Below are positions 7,420 to 14,578 of a stretch of DNA of 23,550 nt, piece after piece (positions within the stretch are counted from its first letter, which is position 1; each line of letters begins with the position of its first letter). The notes under the pieces are model-generated. The model saw only the letters and a program-made list of their open reading frames with translations. It had not been told where the DNA came from and did no database searches. The position numbers and the translations under genes are program-made. Source of the DNA: CAZSNT01 sp964607765 (lineage in GTDB: Bacteria > Verrucomicrobiota > Lentisphaeria > Oligosphaerales > JABHEG01); contig CAZSNT010000158.1 of assembly GCA_964607765.1 (NCBI GenBank), positions 1 through 23,550 on the forward strand. Direction: 5' to 3'.

Positions 7420-10400
7420 CTAGCGCTTCATCCCCTGCTTCAGGATCGGTTCCCAGTCGTCGGTCTTGCGGAAGACAACAGCGTCCTTCACCTCCACTTT
7501 GCGGCCGCCGCGGAACAGGGCGGCACGGATCGTGGTTGTCTGGGACAGCGTCAGGGGCTGCGTGTAAAGGGGCGACGTGGCCGTGGGGTAGGTGTCGTCC
7601 AGCGTGTACCGGATCTGCACGTCGTCGCGCGGGTGCCACATACGCACGGTCAGCGTCCCCGTGAAGAACGGCTCGCGGGAGCGCGGGAAGTAGGCAAAAT
7701 TCTCCTGGCCGGGCACGGGCTCGACCACAGGCGGGCGCAAGCCGTACTCCTTCAAAGCGATAGTCGCCTGGTTCTGGTAGGAACAGCGGCAGGCCACGGT
7801 GTCTTCCGGGACAAGCACAATCCCCTGTGCAGGCAGGTAGTTGATGAAGCAACCGGGCCGCATGCCCCCGTAGTTCTCCAGCCACTTGCGGTCGAACGTC
7901 AGGTCGTAGTAGCCAAGCGTGGCACTGCGGATCAGCAGCAGGTTCTGCGACGCCGCAACCGTGCCGCAGCCCTGGCCTTTGCCCTCGATCTTCCACACGT
8001 CGCCCGTTGCGGCGTCCGCCAGCGGCGCTGCAACTGTCTTGGTCTTGCCGGTCATCAGATCGAACGCGACGGGGAAACTGTAGACCACGCCAGGGCCGAT
8101 CACGGGTCGCGACCCGACCCATTTGCCCTGCCACAGTTGCTCACCGTCGGAAGCGCGGCACACGCGGATCCGCGACCTTGTCTCGGACGGGCGCGCGAAC
8201 CCGACGTGGTAGTAGCTCATCAGCAACACGTCCTGGGCAGGATCGACGGCGAGGAACGTGCCGAACACGTCGTCCGCGCTCTGCCACTTCACCCCGCCCG
8301 TGCGCGCGTCGATGGCGAGCAACACGCCGGGGCGGTGCTCGGGCAGCGGTTTGCCTGCCTTCCGACGCTCTTCCACCTCGGTGCGCAGCAGCGTGTCGAT
8401 AGCCGCCGGCTCCCGATCGATCATGTAGAGCACGCCGCCGCCCAGAGCCAGCGTGTTGTTGCGGATCGACTGCTGCGGTTTCCGCGTCCACAGGCACGCG
8501 CCGTTGCGGACGTCGAGCGCAAAAACGAACTTGGACTCGGTCAGGTGCCTGTCCATCGGCTTCTGCATGCGCACGCCGCCGTTGCCGTGGTTCGCCTTGA
8601 TCACATAGCTCTCGTCCATGAGGCCGCCGATCAACACGCCGTCCCGGCAGGCCAGCACTCCCCACCGGCCGCGCGTGCCGTCAGGCATCGCCGGCGCACG
8701 GTACGTGGTCAGCGGCTGGCCGGAGAACACGTCGTAGGCTCGACACTCGTCGTTCAGCCGCACGTAGAGCACGTCGTCCGCCACGCAGTAGGTGTTGCCG
8801 ACATGAGCCGCCCCAACCTGCGTCCCTTCCATGTAATCTGCGAGAACGCCCCGCAGCGCGATGTCGTAAAGAACGGTGCCGTTGTACGCGTCCCGACAAC
8901 GGATCGAGTCGATCCCCTGTCGCAGCAACAGCCCTTTGTAGGCAAGCGGCGCCGGGTTCTTGCCGTGCCGGTCGATGGTGCGCTGCGTCTCGTCCTCGTA
9001 CCAGAGCATGCCGAGCGGGCCGCGCACCACGGCGTCGCGCGAGTAGAGCGTGTTCCCGGCATCGCCGAAGTTGTGCGTCCACTCGCCGGCGCCGGGCAGC
9101 GCATCGCGCCGCGCAATCACGCTCGCGGTCTGCCCGGCCAGCTCGCAGATAGTCCCGCCGCAGGGACGGAGCACGCGCTGTATCTCGCGATCGGCCGGGC
9201 CCGGGCCGCCCGGCCCGCGCACAATGACCAGGTTGGCGAAGTAGTCGGGCAAGTCGGACACCGACACATCGGTCAACACGGCACAGCGCGTCCCGTAGAC
9301 GCCCGCCTGGTCCAACACGCTGCGGAGTTCGCGCGCCGCTGCAGCGTCCGCGTGCAAAGCAACGACGTAAAGGTCCGACTGGCGCACCAGTTCGAGCACG
9401 AGTGCGGAGTCCGCAACCCGGGGCACCAGGCAGTAGCCTTTCGTCACACCGGACTTCGCCAGCGCGCCTGCCACGGCCCCGCGCGCGCCGCTGTCGGACG
9501 GCGCCGGCCCCGAGGCGGCCGGAGCAATGCGTGCGGGCGCGGCCCCGCCCCCCGCCGCAAAGCAGTAGATGGTGCCCCGGTCCGTCGACACCAGCAATCG
9601 ACCGCTGGCCACGGTCAGAGACCGCGCTGGCGCATCCGTTTCCGCAGACCACGTGACGCGGCGCTCTGCCAGATCCACCAGGCACACTTTGTCCTCGAAT
9701 CCGACCACGGCCGTCTCCCCGGCCACGATCAACGCCACGGGCTCAGCGGGCAGGTCCAGCGTCCACCGGTTCCTCGGGCTCGGCGCGTTCCGCACGTCCT
9801 CCTTCTTGTGCTTGGAGTCCTTCATGCCGAGGAACTTGAGACGCGCCGTTCCATAGGAGGTCGGAACATCGCGGACAGCGACAAAGCTCGTGCTACCAAT
9901 TGCCGACATGCACAGTTTCCTGCCCTCGTAACGCACGACGCCGGCCGGCGCCATCGCAATGCCCTGGCGCGCGCCCCAGAAGAACTCGCCGTGTGCTCGG
10001 CGGTTGTCGGGGGTCCGGTAAGGAGTCCACCATTTCTGGTTGATCGCGCGGTCGGAGTACTTCAGGCCGGTCGCCGTGTCGAACAGCAGTCCGGAGTTGA
10101 AGAACCACTCGTCAGCCGCGACAATGTCGCCGCCGCCGATCCCCCACGGCGTTTTCCCGCCGTACCGGGACAGGTGGTAGTAAAGGAAGTCGCCGTTCGA
10201 ACGGTTGAAGGCCGCCGGTGTGCTGCGCCCCGTTCCCACGAACACGTGCTTGCCCGTGACGGCCAGGTAGCCTTGCGCGATCACCCCGCCACGCGAAAAA
10301 CAGACCATGTGCGGCTGATCGATCTCCAGCGCCCCGGTGTTGTCGTTCTGCCACAGCACCTTGCCGCTGGCGATGTCTACGGCCAGGATGTAGACGTCCT

Positions 10401-10974
10401 CCTCAGGCCAGTTGCCTGCCCCCACGTACGCCACGCCGTCGCGTACCGCCACGCCGCCACGCACGGCCCAGCGCGAAATCATGCGGCTGTTCCCGATCAG
10501 CTGCTCACTGCTCGGGCCCACTCGCAGACGCCAAACCTGCTCGCCCGTGTTACGGTCGAGACAGGTCACACAGCCGTCGTCGCTGCCCACGAGCAAGCGG
10601 TCCCGCCATACAGCCGGCGCCAGCCGGACAGGCCCCCCCGTGAACGAGCTCCACGTCTCCCTCCCGGTCGCCGCGTCCAGCGCATAGACCTTGTGGTCCG
10701 CACTGCTGCCGAAATACACGTTGTCACCCACCGCAACCGTGCTGTAAACCCAGTCGAAATGCATGCGGCTCAGCGCAAACCGGCGCCCCACCCACGCGCG
10801 AGCCGGCCTGTGCCTGGCCTCGCGCAGCCACACCAGCGCGGGCTGCGCCGGCAGTGCTTCTGCGGTGTACCCGCTCCGCGCAGCATCGCAACGGTACTGC
10901 GGCCAGTCAGCGCCGTGTGCGAACAGCGCACCGATCGCCAGACCGAAAATCGGCCCCAAAACCAGTGTTCTCAT
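7420..10974 (-). CDS. Exported PQQ-type propeller protein with permuted modules and chitobiase-type C-terminal domain (paralogue B)
   Basis: 1184 aa, middle gene of the operon, with 16 bases to the previous stop and 17 to the next ATG. The signal peptide is residues 1-21 (MRTLVLGPIFGLAIGALFAH). The first propeller, about 22-475, starts DWPQYRCDAARSG and contains ALDAATGRETW and CLDRNTGEQVW. It matches the second propeller of genes A and C. A methyltransferase-like domain follows at about 508-612 (LPDYFANLVIV, REIQRVLRP) with no glycine-rich SAM loop. A second propeller covers about 630-1080 and has ACRCSY (Cys1062, Cys1064). Residues 1105-1170 resemble the chitobiase/hexosaminidase C-terminal domain (IRYTLDDTYPTATSPLYTQP, TTTIRAALF). 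The ribosome site is weak, suggesting translation coupled to gene C. A scaffold, glycan-binding or redox role is possible; no catalytic activity can be assigned. Confidence 0.85.
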   Translation of the reverse strand: MRTLVLGPIFGLAIGALFAHGADWPQYRCDAARSGYTAEALPAQPALVWLREARHRPARAWVGRRFALSRMHFDWVYSTVAVGDNVYFGSSADHKVYALDAATGRETWSSFTGGPVRLAPAVWRDRLLVGSDDGCVTCLDRNTGEQVWRLRVGPSSEQLIGNSRMISRWAVRGGVAVRDGVAYVGAGNWPEEDVYILAVDIASGKVLWQNDNTGALEIDQPHMVCFSRGGVIAQGYLAVTGKHVFVGTGRSTPAAFNRSNGDFLYYHLSRYGGKTPWGIGGGDIVAADEWFFNSGLLFDTATGLKYSDRAINQKWWTPYRTPDNRRAHGEFFWGARQGIAMAPAGVVRYEGRKLCMSAIGSTSFVAVRDVPTSYGTARLKFLGMKDSKHKKEDVRNAPSPRNRWTLDLPAEPVALIVAGETAVVGFEDKVCLVDLAERRVTWSAETDAPARSLTVASGRLLVSTDRGTIYCFAAGGGAAPARIAPAASGPAPSDSGARGAVAGALAKSGVTKGYCLVPRVADSALVLELVRQSDLYVVALHADAAAARELRSVLDQAGVYGTRCAVLTDVSVSDLPDYFANLVIVRGPGGPGPADREIQRVLRPCGGTICELAGQTASVIARRDALPGAGEWTHNFGDAGNTLYSRDAVVRGPLGMLWYEDETQRTIDRHGKNPAPLAYKGLLLRQGIDSIRCRDAYNGTVLYDIALRGVLADYMEGTQVGAAHVGNTYCVADDVLYVRLNDECRAYDVFSGQPLTTYRAPAMPDGTRGRWGVLACRDGVLIGGLMDESYVIKANHGNGGVRMQKPMDRHLTESKFVFALDVRNGACLWTRKPQQSIRNNTLALGGGVLYMIDREPAAIDTLLRTEVEERRKAGKPLPEHRPGVLLAIDARTGGVKWQSADDVFGTFLAVDPAQDVLLMSYYHVGFARPSETRSRIRVCRASDGEQLWQGKWVGSRPVIGPGVVYSFPVAFDLMTGKTKTVAAPLADAATGDVWKIEGKGQGCGTVAASQNLLLIRSATLGYYDLTFDRKWLENYGGMRPGCFINYLPAQGIVLVPEDTVACRCSYQNQATIALKEYGLRPPVVEPVPGQENFAYFPRSREPFFTGTLTVRMWHPRDDVQIRYTLDDTYPTATSPLYTQPLTLSQTTTIRAALFRGGRKVEVKDAVVFRKTDDWEPILKQGMKR

Positions 10975-10990
10975 CAGTCAGTGTCCGGGG

Positions 10991-13900
10991 TTACTTCTTC
11001 GTCTTCTTCTGCCGCTTCTTCCGCGGTGGCGGCGGCGGCGGGAGCGGGGCATCGTCGATGGCTGCCTTGATCTCGGTCTGCGGAATCACGGCCAATGCCG
11101 TGCCGGATGTGCCCAGGCAACGCAGTGTACCGTCGAGCATGGCCACGTAGATCCTGCCGTAGGCGCCGACCATGCCGTCGAACACGGGAACACTGTCCAG
11201 CGTCTTGCCGCCCCGGATCCGACCGGTTGCCGCATCGACGACCAGGAGCTTCGAGCCGAACTCGCCATTCATTGCCCGAAGCTGCTCACGCATCTTCTCC
11301 TGCATGGCATCCGTGGTAATCTGACGGTTGGCGCTCTCCTGACGCTCGACTTCCCGCGGGCCCAGAATGAACAGCCTGTCGTCCGACAGCAGCATGCTCC
11401 TGGCCAGGATGGGCAGGCGCCAGGCCCACGCTTCCTTGTAGTCGTAGTCCTGGGCATGCAGGAAGTACTCGTAGGTTTTCGACCACTTCCAGTAGCGTTT
11501 CATCCGGCCCCAACTGAAAATGTGTCTGTCGTTGAACGTGATCATGCGGCCGGCCGGCGCACCGCCCTTGCCCGCGACAAAGTACCCGGGCCAGCCCGAG
11601 GCGTAGTTCTTGCCGAAGACCCAGTAGGTCCGGTGCCACCAGCTGTCGTCCAGGAAACCCGTGCCCGCGAACAGGTGGGCATCTTCGCCTTTCTGGTCGC
11701 TCATCGCGGCAGCAGCCGATGCCTGGATGTCGTGCCGCGACGTGCCGTAGAGCTTGCGCGTGAAGTCGAGCTTGATGCGTTTGCCGTTCATGTCGAACTG
11801 CTGGTAGCGCATGAAGATCTTCTTCCCGTTCGTCGAGAGCAGATCGGTGAGCGCCATAGGCATGTTCAGGAACTCGTGGTGCATCTGCATCGGCTCATCA
11901 GAGCCCGGCATCCGGTCGTTCATGGCGTTCTCCGAGATCTTGCGCCCGGTTGCAGCGTCGAGGATAAGGAAACGCAGGCCGCCGTCGGTGAACATGTTCC
12001 GGCCGGCAAGCGTGTAGACTTTGTCGTTCATGACGAGCACATTCCCGTGCACAGGATGGGTCGCCTCGATCTTCTCGAACCACATGTGCCTGGTCGGAGT
12101 GGGCGCGGCCTGGTACTGCCAGATCGCACTGCCGTCGCTGACGTCGAGACAGGTGATGATGCCGTCGGCCGCACCGAAGTAGACACGGTTCTTGTAGACG
12201 GCCGGCGGCGAGTCGACCTTGCCGCCCGGCAGGAACGTCCACGCCGTCTTGCCGGAGTCCGCGTCCACGGCGACCAGAGCGTTCTGGTCCTTCTTCGATA
12301 CGATGACTTTACCCGCGGCGATGACGGGCGGACTCAGGTCCCCGCCAAGCCGCACGGACCACTGCTGGTGACTCGGCATGGCAATGCCGGAGAGCCCGCC
12401 GCTGCGCGTGATGTTGCCGCGGTACGTGGGCCACTCGTCCGGGCCGGCTGCCGGAATGTCCGCCAGCGGCGCGGTCCTGAGCGCAGTCAGACGCTTGGCC
12501 TCGGGCGTGAAACGGGTGGTGGCATGCTCGGGGTCTCTCGGGCTCAGCACGGTGAACCCGTAGGTTTTGGCCCCGATGTAACAGGCACACGGATGCTGGG
12601 GCGAGTACAGCATGCCGTTGGCAGGCATGACCCCGTACAGGCAAGCACCGCGCGTCCAGTGGTGCAGCCACCACTCCCCGGTCCGCGGGTCGACCAACTC
12701 CGTGCCGGACCGGTTCAGGATGATGTAGTTCTGGGTGGCCTTGCCGGGATGACAGCGGTGGTGGAACCAGTACGCCTCGACGTGCGGGAACGTCTTGTCC
12801 ACGGCGCCGGTGGCGACATTGACGCCGGTGAAGTCGCCGGTGGCGTCACTGGCGTTGTTGCTCCAGCGATGGTTGGTCACGTCACCGGCCCACGCCTTGC
12901 CGTCGATCACGAACAGGTCCTTGGGCGACTTGTAGCCGGATGCCGGGCTCGGCGCTTCCCAGAGCGTCTTGCCGCTCTCGGTCGAGAAGCCGCGCAGCGT
13001 GCCGCGGTGGCCGGAGCCCTCGCCGGTGAACAGCACGGCCCCGCCTTGCACGATGAGTGTCGATGCCATGCCGACTTGCAGCTTCGGGACCTTGATTTCC
13101 TCCGACGTCCACAGTTCGCGGGCATCGGCCTTGTGCAGGGCCGCAATGCGGCTGCCATCGAAAAAGTAGAGCTTCGCGCCGCGAACGGCCAAGGTCAACG
13201 GCGCAACCCACGGGAACGTCTTGCGCCAAACCGTCTGATTCGTGTCCAGGTCATAGCAGAGCAGGTCCTTCTCGCGCTCCGGCCAGGTCCTGGCGCCGAA
13301 ACGCGGCGCATTCGCAAGCTCGGGCTTGTCCTTCAGCGGATCAACAACGACGTAGAGCCGGCCGCCTTCGTAGACGATCTCCTCGGCTCGGTCCGTGCCC
13401 GCGAGTACTCTCAGCGTCTTGCCGGTCGCCGTGTCCAACGCCGAAATGGGGGCGGCGACGCCGAGTGTCACGTACACCACCTTGCCCACCGCCACGATGC
13501 GGCGCGGAATGTTGGACGGCCCCGACTTCAGACTGTGCATGCTCGGGATCCAGCGATCGATGTCGCGCTTCCACAGGATCGTGCCATTGAAGGCGTCGCG
13601 CCCGATGACTTTCCACGAACACGGCAGCAGAGGCGAAAAAGCGTTCCCCTCGTCGAAGATGTAGAACACCTTGCTGTCGCCGCTGACGCAGGCCGAAACG
13701 CTGCTCATGACATCGTGGTGACGGGACCAGCGCGGGCTGCCCGTCCACTGGCTGTGGAACAGCGGCGGACGCAGCAGCGTGTCTTTCGACACGGCGTTGC
13801 CGCTGGCATCGTACAGATACTGGGGCCACTCGTCCATCTCGGCCGGGCGCGGCTTGGTCACGACTTCCGTTCCCAGCACGGCCGTGCCCAATGGCGCGAG

Positions 13901-14275
13901 TGCGCGAAGCGCCTCGGCTCTGGGCACGCCTGTCCCGGCAGGGGCAACGAGCAAGTTGACGAAATTGGACACGACCGGAACCGTGGCGCCGTCGTACGCG
14001 CTGACACTTACCGCATCCCGCGAGCCCGCCTCGTACAGCGCCGCGCGCAATCCCTGAATGCGGTCGCTATCGCGCACGCAGACGTGGACCACCGAGTTCG
14101 GCATCGCCTCGCGGAGCGCCGAGACCGGAGCCAGTGTCTGCGGGTCGAGGAACACGGCAACGCCGCCTTTGAAGCCCGTGTCGGAGATAAGCCTGTCGGT
14201 GTCCGATTGCGCAACAGCCAAAGACGCCAGCAGGCCCGTGGCAAGGGAAAGAAGCAGGTGAAGTCGGGTCGTCAT
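10991..14275 (-). CDS. Exported PQQ-type beta-propeller protein with N-terminal methyltransferase-like domain and polybasic tail (paralogue C)
   Basis: 1094 aa, first gene of the operon. AAAGGA lies 9 bases before the ATG. Signal peptide residues 1-22 (LLLSLATGLLASLAVA). Residues about 27-138 are the methyltransferase-like domain, more degraded than in gene A: no GxGxG, though VSNFVNLLV and the ALRALAPLG helix-strand step remain. The first propeller follows (DTATGKTLRVL, STESGKTLW), then HPCACY (Cys563, Cys565), then the second propeller from about 614 (EWPTYRGNITRSG, AVDADSGKTAW). The order of parts is the same as in gene A, with many shared blocks such as RGACLYG, MPANG and WPV/HPV-HG. The C-terminus has six prolines followed by RKKRQKKTKK, unusual for an exported propeller. 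Function unknown; PQQ binding not shown. Confidence 0.86.
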   Translation of the reverse strand: MTTRLHLLLSLATGLLASLAVAQSDTDRLISDTGFKGGVAVFLDPQTLAPVSALREAMPNSVVHVCVRDSDRIQGLRAALYEAGSRDAVSVSAYDGATVPVVSNFVNLLVAPAGTGVPRAEALRALAPLGTAVLGTEVVTKPRPAEMDEWPQYLYDASGNAVSKDTLLRPPLFHSQWTGSPRWSRHHDVMSSVSACVSGDSKVFYIFDEGNAFSPLLPCSWKVIGRDAFNGTILWKRDIDRWIPSMHSLKSGPSNIPRRIVAVGKVVYVTLGVAAPISALDTATGKTLRVLAGTDRAEEIVYEGGRLYVVVDPLKDKPELANAPRFGARTWPEREKDLLCYDLDTNQTVWRKTFPWVAPLTLAVRGAKLYFFDGSRIAALHKADARELWTSEEIKVPKLQVGMASTLIVQGGAVLFTGEGSGHRGTLRGFSTESGKTLWEAPSPASGYKSPKDLFVIDGKAWAGDVTNHRWSNNASDATGDFTGVNVATGAVDKTFPHVEAYWFHHRCHPGKATQNYIILNRSGTELVDPRTGEWWLHHWTRGACLYGVMPANGMLYSPQHPCACYIGAKTYGFTVLSPRDPEHATTRFTPEAKRLTALRTAPLADIPAAGPDEWPTYRGNITRSGGLSGIAMPSHQQWSVRLGGDLSPPVIAAGKVIVSKKDQNALVAVDADSGKTAWTFLPGGKVDSPPAVYKNRVYFGAADGIITCLDVSDGSAIWQYQAAPTPTRHMWFEKIEATHPVHGNVLVMNDKVYTLAGRNMFTDGGLRFLILDAATGRKISENAMNDRMPGSDEPMQMHHEFLNMPMALTDLLSTNGKKIFMRYQQFDMNGKRIKLDFTRKLYGTSRHDIQASAAAAMSDQKGEDAHLFAGTGFLDDSWWHRTYWVFGKNYASGWPGYFVAGKGGAPAGRMITFNDRHIFSWGRMKRYWKWSKTYEYFLHAQDYDYKEAWAWRLPILARSMLLSDDRLFILGPREVERQESANRQITTDAMQEKMREQLRAMNGEFGSKLLVVDAATGRIRGGKTLDSVPVFDGMVGAYGRIYVAMLDGTLRCLGTSGTALAVIPQTEIKAAIDDAPLPPPPPPRKKRQKKTKK

Positions 14276-14294
14276 GTCGGATTGTCCTTTCAGC

Positions 14295-14390
14295 GATTAG
14301 GGCGGAAGATTAGGGCGAAAGATCAGGGCGAAAGATTAGGGTCTCGGAGTGGTCCCCCTTCATCTTTCGCCTTCATCTTTCGCCCTAATC
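14295..14390. repeat. Mirrored array of 13-bp repeats forming a long imperfect hairpin
   Basis: Left arm: GATTAGGGCGGAA (14295-14307), GATTAGGGCGAAA (14308-14320), GATCAGGGCGAAA (14321-14333) and a partial unit to 14341. Right arm, inverted: about 14354-14364 partial, 14365-14377 with two changes, and 14378-14390, which is the exact reverse complement of the second left unit. The two arms can pair over about 35-39 bases with few mismatches. The array ends 19 bases before the ATG of propeller gene C, so in a transcript of that operon it would fold in the 5' leader. The period of 13 is not a multiple of 3, so it is not coding. Confidence 0.85.
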
Positions 14391-14578
14391 TCCCAGTCGT
14401 ACGTCGACATAGTCGTCATTCCGCTTCCATTCTGAGCTTGACACTACCGCCGTGTGGATAGTGAGCAATATCGCGGACCCTTAACATAGAGCCGCGCCGC
14501 CGTCCCGTCTCGCGAGCACGCAAACAAGCTATAGTATCCGCGTCCACGAACCGACACGTCAAACCAAGGACGTTCGCC
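14391..14578 (+). promoter_or_regulatory. Divergent intergenic region; weak promoter signals
   Basis: The region between the propeller operon and the 785 aa gene is 303 bases in all; its other half is the repeat array at 14295-14390. On the plus strand TATAGT (14530-14535) could be a -10 box, giving a leader of about 37 bases, but no good -35 lies 16-18 bases upstream. TTGACA occurs at 14438-14443 without a matching -10. AAGGA lies 8 bases before the ATG at 14579 and supports that start. No strong minus-strand promoter is visible. No small gene is convincing here. Confidence 0.25.

Noticed and set aside
7403..8134. N-terminal extension of propeller gene A by 244 codons
   Set aside because: The extension lies inside gene B in another frame and looks like shifted sequence. 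The ATG at 7402 has a strong ribosome site and a signal peptide.
14295..14390. CRISPR array
   Set aside because: The units are 13 bases with no spacers and are mirrored, unlike a CRISPR array. No cas genes are present.
7633..14461. Two plus-strand open frames of over 1100 codons opposite the propeller operon
   Set aside because: They mirror the real genes, are rich in Arg, His and Pro, lack ribosome sites and show no domains. The minus-strand proteins have signal peptides and clear propeller repeats.
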